Positions 1 through 6,290 of a DNA stretch of 8,568 bases are shown piece by piece. Positions within the stretch are counted from its first letter, which is position 1. Each line of letters opens with the position of its first letter. Below the pieces are notes generated by a model. The model worked only from the letters and a program-made list of their open reading frames with translations. It searched no databases and was not told where the DNA came from. The position numbers and the translations under genes are program-made. Source of the stretch: Methanoculleus sp. (GTDB lineage: Archaea; Halobacteriota; Methanomicrobia; Methanomicrobiales; Methanoculleaceae); NCBI GenBank assembly GCA_028698765.1, contig JAQVVW010000039.1, forward strand, positions 1 to 8,568. The letters are read 5' to 3'.

Positions 1-233
1 GCGACGGCCATGAGGGCGGCGGAGAGGGGTGCCTCTCGCTCCTCCCGGGGTACCCGGACAAGGAGCATCCCAAGGAGGAAAAGGGTGACCGGGACAGAGA
101 GCATGGGCAGGATCATCTCCCACTCCTGGTAGACCACCGCTACGAGGAGCGGCACTCCTGTGGCGACGCTCATATACCGGAAGATGTTGCCGATATCGGG
201 TGCGATGGTCGAGAACTGCTCGATCCTGTCCAT
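1..233 (-). CDS. N-terminal part of a membrane protein, probably a TrkH-family K+ uptake protein (partial)
   Basis: This is an open frame of 77 codons running off the left edge, starting at the ATG whose complement is at 231-233. The protein begins MDRIEQFSTIAPDIGNIFRY. Two hydrophobic stretches follow, at about residues 22-34 and 41-60, separated by a short polar turn containing QEWE. A charged segment (RVPREEREA) comes next. A short amphipathic N-terminus followed by a membrane hairpin fits the start of archaeal TrkH/KtrB potassium channels, which import K+ with a TrkA regulatory subunit. The diagnostic selectivity-filter repeats would lie outside the window, so the family call rests on N-terminal resemblance only. 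A GGAGA ribosome binding site lies about 10 nt upstream (complement of 244-248). The gene follows prk in the same direction after an 80-bp gap and could be co-transcribed with it. Confidence 0.55.
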   Translation of the reverse strand, partial: MDRIEQFSTIAPDIGNIFRYMSVATGVPLLVAVVYQEWEMILPMLSVPVTLFLLGMLLVRVPREEREAPLSAALMAV

Positions 234-313
234 CGGTATATCTTCTCCGGGTGCTCTTATCTATCTTCGCTCACACGATCGTTCGGGGTTCCGGGCGCCG
301 TCGAGCGATGGAA

Positions 314-1339
314 TCATCGCCGGCCGCATCCACACCCGCCGCTCCCGTCCGGCGTCTCCCGTCTCCCGCCATCCGTCCCCGGAGCGCTTTCGATGAAGAT
401 CCGCCGGTTGATGATTCGCCAGGCGAGGATGAGTTGGGCCATATCCCCGGCCGTCAGGTAGTCGCCGCCCTGGCTGAGATCGATGGGCTCCACCTGCGTC
501 TGAATCTCAATGTTCCGCTCCAGTTTTCGTGCAACGGTGTCGTTCAACTCACCGTCGAACGTGAGCGCCCCCATCGCCTCTCCCCCGACGTCCTCGGTGG
601 TGAACTCGACCATGAAGTCACGCTCTGAGAGCGAGAGGAGCCCGAAGAGGTCGATCGAGAGGTCGACGTCGCCGATGCTCTTCTCAAGCCTGCTCTGGCA
701 GAGGGTGACGCGGTAGACGTTCCGCTCCTCGCTCACCTCCCTGCCGTACTTCGAGAAGGCGATCCGGATGACCGCATCCGCAAAGAGGCATTGCGGCGCG
801 ACATACTGCTCGTAGTCGGGTTTGCGCTCCTCCATCTCCCGGATGACCGCTTCGGGGGCGTATCCCCGCTTCTCTACGTCGCGCTTGATCTTCCAGGCGC
901 GTTTGACCCCGGGGTCCGGGTCCACATAGAGTTTGAAGTCGATCAGGTCACGCAGTGTCCCCGTGACGAAGGGGTGCAGCCCCTCGAGGATCAGGATCTT
1001 CGTGGGGCTGAAGGGCACCGGGGGGTCGAACTGCCCGTTGTCGTGATTGTAGACCGGTTTTTCGATCGTCTTCCCTGCTTTGAGGGCGACAAGATGCTCT
1101 TCGAGCAGGTCGAACCGGTTCGCCTCGGGGACAAGCGGCGTGATCCCGAGAGCCTTGCGCTCCCGGCGGTCGTAGCGGTGGTAGTCGTCGATAGTGATCG
1201 TGGAGACGAGTTCTTCTCCAAAGATCTCCCGGATGGCCCGGGTGAAGGTCGTCTTACCGCTTCCGCTGTCTCCCGCTACGCCGATGATGAAGACGTAGGG
1301 CGACTCTGCGATGACTCTCTTGAAATCGGACGGGGACAT
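314..1339 (-). CDS. prk: Phosphoribulokinase (archaeal type)
   Basis: This 341-residue P-loop kinase should phosphorylate ribulose 5-phosphate to ribulose 1,5-bisphosphate with ATP in the cytosol. What is visible: Walker A GDSGSGKT (residues 23-30), the DDYH substrate/catalytic-base motif (51-54), a Walker-B-like strand LILEGLHP (116-123) and a basic lid segment KRDVEKRGY (152-160). The order and spacing match the phosphoribulokinase/uridine kinase family, and the length fits the archaeal PRK characterised in Methanospirillum hungatei rather than the shorter uridine kinases. In Methanomicrobiales this enzyme works with form III RuBisCO in the reductive hexulose-phosphate pathway; RuBisCO is not in this window. 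The last 21 residues are glycine-rich and end GCGCGRR, an odd low-complexity tail. The start ATG (complement of 1337-1339) leaves only about 19 residues before the P-loop, as expected. Its ribosome binding site is weak, so a short leader is likely. Confidence 0.88.
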   Translation of the reverse strand: MSPSDFKRVIAESPYVFIIGVAGDSGSGKTTFTRAIREIFGEELVSTITIDDYHRYDRRERKALGITPLVPEANRFDLLEEHLVALKAGKTIEKPVYNHDNGQFDPPVPFSPTKILILEGLHPFVTGTLRDLIDFKLYVDPDPGVKRAWKIKRDVEKRGYAPEAVIREMEERKPDYEQYVAPQCLFADAVIRIAFSKYGREVSEERNVYRVTLCQSRLEKSIGDVDLSIDLFGLLSLSERDFMVEFTTEDVGGEAMGALTFDGELNDTVARKLERNIEIQTQVEPIDLSQGGDYLTAGDMAQLILAWRIINRRIFIESAPGTDGGRRETPDGSGGCGCGRR

Positions 1340-1375
1340 AGGTCAGCTCAATAGATTGGTCGGTATCCCACACTG

Positions 1376-1385
1376 TTAAGATTTT
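1376..1385 (-). promoter_or_regulatory. Possible TATA box of prk
   Basis: On the minus strand the A/T tract AAAATCTTAA stands in otherwise GC-rich sequence, about 37-46 nt before the prk start codon. A transcript beginning about 25 nt downstream would have a leader of some 15 nt. Its match to the archaeal TATA consensus is weak. Confidence 0.3.
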
Positions 1386-1414
1386 GGTGCCGGATGAAGG
1401 GTTTTCAGGCAGGG

Positions 1415-1421
1415 AAAAAAA
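1415..1421 (-). terminator. T7 terminator downstream of fprA
   Basis: On the minus strand a run of seven T flanked by CCC on both sides lies 36 nt after the fprA stop codon. Archaeal RNA polymerase terminates at such oligo-T tracts. It separates fprA from the downstream prk, which has its own promoter-like A/T tract. Confidence 0.55.
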
Positions 1422-1457
1422 GGGAGGCCAGCCGAAGTTCATCCCTTCTACAGGTGC

Positions 1458-2648
1458 CTATGACGGGATGATCCGCGCTTCCTGGTGCTTTTTCAGGATA
1501 TCGTCGGCGAGCCGATCGAGTGCCGCGAAGTCCGCCTCTCTCGGGTAGCCCTTGATGTAGACCGGTTCGATCAACTCCACCTTGAGCCGATCAAGCATAC
1601 CTGCAAGGGTATCAACGGTCTTCCCGCCCCAGCCGTAGGACCCGATCACCGACGCATACCGGGTCTTCGGGCGCAGGAGGTTTGCGAGATAGGCGGCGTA
1701 GACCACCTGCGGGTGGGGACCGAAGATGAGCGTCGGGGTCCCGATCACGACTGTGGCCGCATCCACCAGGGCTTTTGCAAGTTCGCCGATATCCGTCTTC
1801 GTGAGGTTGAACGGATGGACCTGGACACCACGCTGTATCAGGGCGGTGGTGAAGTGGTCGACCATCGCCTGGGTGCTCCCGTGCATGGAGACGAAAGGCA
1901 GCACCACCACGTTCCTGACGTCGTCGCCTGTCCAGTCACGGTAGGCGTCCATGATGAACGCCGGCCTGTCGTAGACCGGGCCGTGGCTCGGGGCGATCAC
2001 GGCGATCTCGCGGGGCTCCAGTTTCGCGAGGTGCGCCTTGATGCTTGACCGGAAGGGCATCATGATCTCGGCGTAGTAGCGTTTCGCGGACTCGTAGATC
2101 ACCGCCTCGTCGGGGACGTAGAGGGTACTCGTCGCGTAGTGCGAGCCGAAGAGGTCGCAGGAGAAGAGGATCCGGTCTTCGGGGAGGTAGGTCAGCATCG
2201 TCTCCGGCCAGTGGACCCAGGGGGCGAAGATGAACTCGAGTGTCCGGTCCCCGAGGGCGAGCGTATCGCCGTCGCCGACGACGTGGACCTGGTCCCCGGG
2301 GATCTGCAGGAGGTCGACGAGGAAGTCACGGCACTTCTGGTTCGTCACCACCTTCGCCCCGGGGTATCGGCCGAGCATCGCCGGTATCGAGCCGGAATGG
2401 TCCTGTTCGGCATGGTTCGCGATGATGTAGTCGATCTTATCGACCCCGAGCCGGTCCAGGTTCGCCGTGAGGTCCGCAAACTTCGATGGGTCGACGGTAT
2501 CGATCAACGCCGTCTTCTCGCTGCCCCGTATGAGGTAACTGTTGTAGGAGGTGCCGTCGGGGGTCGGGATCAGTTCGTCGAAGATCCGGCGGTCCCAGTC
2601 GATGGCCCCGACGGCGAAGACGCCCGGCACGATCTCACGTGGCGTCAT
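1458..2648 (-). CDS. fprA: F420H2 oxidase FprA (flavodiiron protein)
   Basis: This 396-residue cytosolic enzyme reduces O2 to water with electrons from coenzyme F420H2, an oxygen-detoxifying role established for methanogen FprA. The N-terminal metallo-beta-lactamase-like domain (about 1-245) carries the diiron ligands: H79, E81 and D83 in NHAEQDHSG, H146 in VHWPET, D165 in SCDLFGSH and H222 in APSHGPV. The C-terminal flavodoxin domain (about 246-396) has the FMN phosphate loop SMHGSTQ (254-260), GTPTLIFGPHPQ (303-314) and GSYGWGG (336-342). There is no fused rubredoxin domain, as is usual for the methanogen F420-dependent type. A strong GGGGGAGG ribosome binding site (complement of 2655-2662) lies 6 nt before the ATG. 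An A/T-rich CCGTATAATGG (complement of 2676-2686) may be the TATA box, though it would give a very short leader. A free-standing rubredoxin gene lies 1 kb away. Confidence 0.93.
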   Translation of the reverse strand: MTPREIVPGVFAVGAIDWDRRIFDELIPTPDGTSYNSYLIRGSEKTALIDTVDPSKFADLTANLDRLGVDKIDYIIANHAEQDHSGSIPAMLGRYPGAKVVTNQKCRDFLVDLLQIPGDQVHVVGDGDTLALGDRTLEFIFAPWVHWPETMLTYLPEDRILFSCDLFGSHYATSTLYVPDEAVIYESAKRYYAEIMMPFRSSIKAHLAKLEPREIAVIAPSHGPVYDRPAFIMDAYRDWTGDDVRNVVVLPFVSMHGSTQAMVDHFTTALIQRGVQVHPFNLTKTDIGELAKALVDAATVVIGTPTLIFGPHPQVVYAAYLANLLRPKTRYASVIGSYGWGGKTVDTLAGMLDRLKVELIEPVYIKGYPREADFAALDRLADDILKKHQEARIIPS

Positions 2649-2654
2649 GCTCTG

Positions 2655-2662
2655 CCTCCCCC
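2655..2662 (-). promoter_or_regulatory. Ribosome binding site of fprA
   Basis: GGGGGAGG on the minus strand lies 6 nt before the fprA ATG. It pairs with the archaeal 16S 3' end and fixes the start codon. Confidence 0.6.
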
Positions 2663-2807
2663 GGGTATATTCCGACCATTATACGGTGTCTGTGGGTGGT
2701 TTCCTGACATCTTTCACACTCCGTAGGCTGCAACCGGCCATGGTTTTCCAGCGTGCCGGTCGGTGAACGTTTATCCGGCCCGAACGCTGATAACGGTTTC
2801 GTCTCCC

Positions 2808-3518
2808 TCACCCGGAGGGGAGGCTGGTCTGCCTCTCGCCCCGGTCTCCCTCCCTCCGGACGGTGTTCGCAAAGAGGTGGGCCTGCCGGGTCGGTTCCGG
2901 GAGCCGGTACCCATGGGCGGTCGCGAGGACCAGATCGACTGCGGCGACGAGGCCGATCCGGTGGCCCACGGAGACGTAGACCGGTTTCGTTCGCTCTTTC
3001 GTCCGGACGGCCATCCCTATCGTCTCGCCGTTCCGGAGCACCGGGCTCGTCGAACCCCTGGCGGGGCCGGGCTCCGTCACCGTGCCGACGAGGAGGCTCT
3101 TTGCAACCCCGACGGTGGGCCGGTCGAGCAGGATGCCCATGTGGCTTGCGATGCCGAGGCCGCGGGGATGGGCGATCCCCTGTCCGTCGAAGAGGATGAC
3201 GTCCGGCTCGGACCGCAGTCTCCGGAACGCCTCAAGGAGGGCGGGACCTTCCCGGAAGGTGAGAAGTCCCGGTATGTAGGGAAACGACGTCTCGATAGAG
3301 GCAGAGACACGCTCGACGACGGCGAGGCCGGGATACCGGAGAGCAACGGCGACCGCATGGATCTCGTTTGAGCCTCTCGCGTAGGAGGCGTCGGCGCCGG
3401 CGAGGAGGGTGACCTCACCGATATCGCCGGAGAGGCTGATCCTCGTCCGGAGCGTCTCCTGGAGGCGAACGGCCTCCGCCGGGGCAAGGTTGAACGGGTG
3501 GGTCTCGTCGATCTCCAT
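2808..3518 (-). CDS. nfi: Endonuclease V (deoxyinosine 3' endonuclease)
   Basis: This 236-residue nuclease should cut the second phosphodiester bond 3' of inosine in DNA (some family members also cut RNA), starting repair of deaminated adenine. Family motifs appear in order: GADASY with catalytic D43, the wedge PYIPGLLTFRE with Y81 and E90, DGQGIAHPRGLGIASHMG with D111 and H117, GVAKS with K140, and RQAHLFAN with H214. These match the Thermotoga maritima positions within one residue, so the active site is complete. The ATG (complement of 3516-3518) was chosen for this numbering. A GTG two codons upstream (complement of 3522-3524) is the alternative. GGTGATC directly precedes the ATG, unusually close for a ribosome binding site. 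The gene is divergent from rubredoxin and 159 bp upstream of fprA. The C-terminal 15 residues after the last helix are charged and probably disordered. Confidence 0.93.
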   Translation of the reverse strand: MEIDETHPFNLAPAEAVRLQETLRTRISLSGDIGEVTLLAGADASYARGSNEIHAVAVALRYPGLAVVERVSASIETSFPYIPGLLTFREGPALLEAFRRLRSEPDVILFDGQGIAHPRGLGIASHMGILLDRPTVGVAKSLLVGTVTEPGPARGSTSPVLRNGETIGMAVRTKERTKPVYVSVGHRIGLVAAVDLVLATAHGYRLPEPTRQAHLFANTVRREGDRGERQTSLPSG

Positions 3519-3571
3519 GATCACCGATACCCTGATCCTTACAGACTATTACTGCCTGTTGGTGGGTGTGG

Positions 3572-3596
3572 CCCGAACCGGTTGCCGGGGTTCGGG
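3572..3596. repeat. 8-bp inverted repeat, candidate operator before the rubredoxin promoter
   Basis: CCCGAACC (3572-3579) and GGTTCGGG (3589-3596) form a perfect inverted repeat with a 9-nt spacer. The left arm also overlaps the self-complementary AACCGGTT (3576-3583). The right arm ends 4 nt before the rubredoxin TATA box, covering the position of the archaeal BRE. A protein bound here could block transcription-factor access for rubredoxin. The repeat is also about 54-78 nt upstream of the endonuclease V start, so it could serve both genes. The regulatory role is inference. Confidence 0.4.
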
Positions 3597-3600
3597 GGCA

Positions 3601-3610
3601 TTTTTATATG
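3601..3610 (+). promoter_or_regulatory. TATA box of the rubredoxin-ThDP enzyme operon
   Basis: TTTTTATATG is the best archaeal TATA match in the window, set in GC-rich surroundings. Transcription would start about 25 nt downstream, near 3630-3635, leaving a leader of about 25 nt before the ATG at 3659. No other strong promoter precedes the ThDP enzyme, so both genes are probably driven from here. Confidence 0.7.
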
Positions 3611-3658
3611 TAGTGAGGTAGGGTACGGCTCGCGAGTCATCTCCGGGACGTGAGCGGT

Positions 3659-3859
3659 ATGGCGCGATGGGTATGCAGCGTCTGCGATTACGAGTACAAC
3701 GAGGAGGCAGGGGACCCTGACATCGGTATACCCCCGGGCACACTGTTTGAGGATCTCCCCGCTGATTGGCGGTGTCCCCGTTGCACCGTGGGAAAGGGAG
3801 CGTTTGTGCGGGCTGATGAAGAGGAAGAGGTGAAGACTGATGAAGAAGACGACCTTTGA
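3659..3859 (+). CDS. Rubredoxin with an acidic C-terminal tail
   Basis: This 66-residue electron carrier has a single Fe(Cys)4 site: C6 and C9 in CSVC, and C39 and C42 in CPRC. Typical core residues are present (Y11 and Y13 after the first knuckle, GDPDIGIPPGT, FEDLPADWRCP, and F49 after GKG). The core ends near residue 51, where classical rubredoxins stop. About 15 extra residues follow, mostly Asp and Glu (ADEEEEVKTDEEDDL). The ATG at 3659 was preferred because it gives the usual MARWVC start and has GTGA 5 nt upstream; a GTG at 3650 would add three residues. The last codons overlap the downstream ThDP enzyme gene by 20 bp in a different frame, and the tail codons contain that gene's ribosome binding site. 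This makes translational coupling likely. Possible partners are the co-transcribed enzyme or the nearby FprA; neither is proven. Confidence 0.93.
   Translation: MARWVCSVCDYEYNEEAGDPDIGIPPGTLFEDLPADWRCPRCTVGKGAFVRADEEEEVKTDEEDDL
3827..3833 (+). promoter_or_regulatory. Ribosome binding site of the ThDP enzyme, inside rubredoxin
   Basis: GAGGTGA, a near-perfect match to the anti-Shine-Dalgarno sequence, lies 6 nt before the ATG at 3840. It sits within the acidic-tail codons of rubredoxin and settles the start of the downstream gene. Confidence 0.75.
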
Positions 3860-5459
3860 AGGGGCTATAGCGACGGTGGCCGATGTAATGGTAGCAGAGC
3901 TTGAAGCATGGGGGGTCAACCTCTACTTCGGTATGCCCGGAGCGTCGGCGCTCCCGCTCGTGGACGCGGTCCGGAGGAACAGGAACGCCCGGTACATCGT
4001 CGTCCGGCACGAGCAGACCGCGGCCCTCGCGGCGTCCGCCTACAACAAGTTCACGGGAAAGATAGCGGTCTGCCTGACCATCGCCGGGCCGGGAGCGACG
4101 AACCTTGCCACCGGCCTATACGACGCAAAGGAGGACCATGCGAGCGTTCTCGCGCTCTCCGGGCAGGTGAAGACGCAGTACGCCGGCCCCGGCGGCATCC
4201 AGGAGATCGACCAGGACGCCTTCTTCCGGCCCATCACGGTCTTCAACAACACCGTCGCCGATCCGACGACAGCGGTCAAACTCCTCACCCGGGCGTTGCG
4301 CTACGCTATCATCGCCCGCGGCGTCGCCCAGCTCTCGCTCCCGAACGATATCCAGAGAGAACCGCTTGATGCAACTTACTGCGAGCGTGAGACCTGCCTC
4401 CCGGAGGTCGGGGTTGCGCCGACCAATGAGGCCATCGCGGCCGCGGCGGAGGCGATCGACGGCGCCGCACGACCGGTCATCCTTGCGGGATTCGGGGCCA
4501 TGCGTGCGGCCGGTCCGGTCCTCGACCTCGCGGAGACGATCCAGGCGCCGATCGTCACCACCTTCCGGGCAAAGGGTATCCTCCCCGACGAGAACGAGTG
4601 GGTTGCCGGGCTCCATGGGCAGCTCGGGACGCCGCATGCCCTGACACTCGTCCTGAAATCGGACCTGGTGATCGCCTGCGGCGCAAGTTTCTCCGACCTC
4701 ACCGGGGTCCCCCGGGAGAAACAGGCCGTCCATATCGATATCGACCCGCTTCAGCTCGGGAAGCACCCGCTCGCGGTCGGAGTCTGGGGCGACTGCGCCG
4801 TTGCCATACCCCGGATCCGGGAGCAGGTCCGGCCGCGGGATGACCCCGGGACCCGGCAGTGGCTTGCGGAGAAGAAGCAGGAATGGCGCGACCGGCTCGA
4901 CCGGGAGGCCGACCCGGAGGCGGTCCCGCTCCGGCCACCCTACATCATGAAGGTCCTCTCAGAGACCCTGCCGGAGGATGCGGTCATATCGCTCGACGTC
5001 GGGGAGAACCAGTGGTGGTTCGGGCGGAACTTCCGGATGAAGCGGCAGCGGTTCGCGATGTCGGGCTACCTCGGGACGATGGGGTTCGGGCTGCCCGGGG
5101 CGATTGCGGCGAAACTGGCCTATCCGGAGAAGAACGTCGTCTGCATCACCGGGGACGGCGGATTTGGCATGGTCATGGCCGACTTCACCACGGCGGTAAA
5201 ATACGACCTTCCCATCACGGTCCTCGTCTTGAACAACCACGACCTCGCCATGATCCGCGAAGAGCAGCGGGAAGCGGACTACCCCTCCTTCGGCACCGAC
5301 CTCACGAACCCGGACTTTGCGGCGTATGCGGAGGCCTGCGGCGGCGTCGGGATACGGGTGAAAAAGCCGGAGGATCTCACCGGGGCTGTTCTCAAGGCGC
5401 TGGCGATGAATAAGCCCGCCCTCATCGATATCGAGACCGACCCTAAGCGCTTTGCGTGA
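3840..5459 (+). CDS. Thiamine-diphosphate-dependent enzyme, pyruvate oxidase-like
   Basis: This 539-residue protein has the three-domain build of the pyruvate oxidase/acetolactate synthase superfamily. The Pyr domain (about 10-180) has YFGMPGA, the ThDP-activating glutamate E58 in RHEQTAA, and GPGATNLATGLYDAKEDH; the last part (YDAKEDHASVLALSGQ) is strikingly like lactobacillal pyruvate oxidase. The central domain (about 195-330) is of the nucleotide/FAD-binding type. The PP domain (about 365-535) holds the ThDP/Mg motif GDGGFG (438-443) through NN (465-466). An EEQ at 474-476 resembles the active-site Glu of POX. There is no membrane-binding tail like that of PoxB, and no acetolactate synthase regulatory subunit gene follows. 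The likely chemistry is decarboxylation of pyruvate or another 2-oxoacid, but substrate, electron acceptor and FAD content cannot be read from sequence. Coupling to rubredoxin suggests electron transfer. A catabolic acetolactate synthase is the main alternative. Confidence 0.85.
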   Translation: MKKTTFEGAIATVADVMVAELEAWGVNLYFGMPGASALPLVDAVRRNRNARYIVVRHEQTAALAASAYNKFTGKIAVCLTIAGPGATNLATGLYDAKEDHASVLALSGQVKTQYAGPGGIQEIDQDAFFRPITVFNNTVADPTTAVKLLTRALRYAIIARGVAQLSLPNDIQREPLDATYCERETCLPEVGVAPTNEAIAAAAEAIDGAARPVILAGFGAMRAAGPVLDLAETIQAPIVTTFRAKGILPDENEWVAGLHGQLGTPHALTLVLKSDLVIACGASFSDLTGVPREKQAVHIDIDPLQLGKHPLAVGVWGDCAVAIPRIREQVRPRDDPGTRQWLAEKKQEWRDRLDREADPEAVPLRPPYIMKVLSETLPEDAVISLDVGENQWWFGRNFRMKRQRFAMSGYLGTMGFGLPGAIAAKLAYPEKNVVCITGDGGFGMVMADFTTAVKYDLPITVLVLNNHDLAMIREEQREADYPSFGTDLTNPDFAAYAEACGGVGIRVKKPEDLTGAVLKALAMNKPALIDIETDPKRFA

Positions 5460-5461
5460 GG

Positions 5462-5469
5462 AAAAAAAA
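5462..5469 (-). terminator. T8 terminator of aqpM
   Basis: On the minus strand a run of eight T, preceded by GGCCCCTTCCC, begins 14 nt after the aqpM stop codon. It lies in the 24-bp gap between two convergent genes. No corresponding T run serves the plus-strand ThDP enzyme, whose terminator must lie within aqpM or be of another kind. Confidence 0.65.
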
Positions 5470-5483
5470 GGGAAGGGGCCGGC

Positions 5484-6227
5484 TCATTCGCCGGAGAGGT
5501 AGTCGTAGAGGAACGCAGCGAGCAACGCACCGACGATGGGCCCGATGATGTAGATGGGGAAGAATGCCCAGAGGTTCGACCCGCCAAGCAGCCAGTCCCC
5601 GAGGTACGGCCCGAACGTACGGGCAGGGTTCAACGACGCGCCGGTCAGGTTCCCGATCGTCGTGATGATCCCCGCGACCGCGAGGCCCACCATAAGCCCG
5701 GCAAAGCCCGGTGTGGCCCGTTCGTCGACGGCGACGCCCATGATGACGAGCATCAGAAGGAACGTCCCGATGATCTCGATGACGATCGCCTGCAGGTAGC
5801 CGATGCCGGGGAAGGGCGTTGTTGCCCCGAGGCCCCCGATGGTGACGGCGTCCGGGCCGATGACCCAGGCTAAGAGCAGGCTTGCGGCCGCAGCGCCGAT
5901 GAGTTGCACGACGATGTAGGCGACCGTATCGCGCCCGGAGAACCGCCGGGTCGCAAAGAGGGCTATCGTCACCGCCGGGTTGATGTGGCAGCCTGATATC
6001 CTTCCGAAAGCGTAGATCGCCCCTGCGATGGCGATACCGAAGGCAAGACCTATAGCGAGCCAGTCGCCGAGGCCCCCGAGCGCCCCGATCCCTATGTTGA
6101 AGGGGGTCGCCGGGGTGGTCCCCGCGGCGAGCATCAGCGTGACTACTGCGGCGCCGGTACCGAAGAAGACCAGGATGAATGTCCCGACGGCTTCGGCGAT
6201 GCATCGTTTTCCAAGGGATGTGGTCAT
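5484..6227 (-). CDS. aqpM: Aquaporin AqpM
   Basis: This 247-residue MIP-family channel has six predicted membrane helices. It carries both pore signature loops: NPA at 83-85 in SGCHINPAV and NPA at 200-202 in SLNPARTFGP. Long segments such as PFNIGIG, LGGLGDW, IGLAFG, ISGCHINPAVTI, GGLGAT and PFPGIGY recall Methanothermobacter AqpM, the structurally known archaeal aquaporin that passes water and, modestly, glycerol. By alignment from memory, the selectivity-filter residues are F63, I188, A197 and R203. The first, second and fourth match AqpM, but the third is Ala where AqpM has Ser196. The start ATG has GGTG 6 nt upstream, and an A/T tract (CGTAAAATC, complement of 6248-6256) lies about 20-30 nt upstream. 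The gene lies downstream of DUF2180 across a T-rich hairpin, so it is probably a separate unit. Confidence 0.93.
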   Translation of the reverse strand: MTTSLGKRCIAEAVGTFILVFFGTGAAVVTLMLAAGTTPATPFNIGIGALGGLGDWLAIGLAFGIAIAGAIYAFGRISGCHINPAVTIALFATRRFSGRDTVAYIVVQLIGAAAASLLLAWVIGPDAVTIGGLGATTPFPGIGYLQAIVIEIIGTFLLMLVIMGVAVDERATPGFAGLMVGLAVAGIITTIGNLTGASLNPARTFGPYLGDWLLGGSNLWAFFPIYIIGPIVGALLAAFLYDYLSGE

Positions 6228-6247
6228 GATTACACCAGATTGGCATA

Positions 6248-6256
6248 GATTTTACG
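6248..6256 (-). promoter_or_regulatory. Possible TATA box of aqpM
   Basis: CGTAAAATC on the minus strand is the only A/T tract other than the T6 run in the 63-bp gap upstream of aqpM. It is close to the start codon, which would give a near-leaderless transcript despite the GGTG before the ATG. Tentative. Confidence 0.3.
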
Positions 6257-6261
6257 AGAAG

Positions 6262-6279
6262 CCGACCAAAAAAGGTCGG
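6262..6279 (-). terminator. Hairpin with T6 loop after DUF2180
   Basis: A perfect 6-bp stem, CCGACC/GGTCGG, encloses a six-base loop that is all T on the minus strand. It starts about 11 nt after the DUF2180 stop codon. The T run could act as an archaeal terminator for the DUF2193-DUF2180 operon. Having the T run in the loop rather than after the stem is unlike a bacterial intrinsic terminator. Confidence 0.5.
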
Positions 6280-6290
6280 GGGCGTGTGCT

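Noticed and set aside
2139..2726. Plus-strand open frame of 195 codons opposite fprA
   Set aside because: It is antisense to a complete FprA with all diiron ligands and has low-complexity composition and no recognisable motif.
2649..2807. Search for a small gene or strong palindrome between endonuclease V and fprA
   Set aside because: Only a ribosome binding site and a weak TATA-like tract for fprA were seen. The AACC...GGTT pairings near 2735 are short enough to be chance.
3541..3559. Imperfect inverted repeat ACAGAC-N7-GCCTGT near the endonuclease V start
   Set aside because: It has only five paired positions with a mismatch; too weak to call an operator or promoter element.
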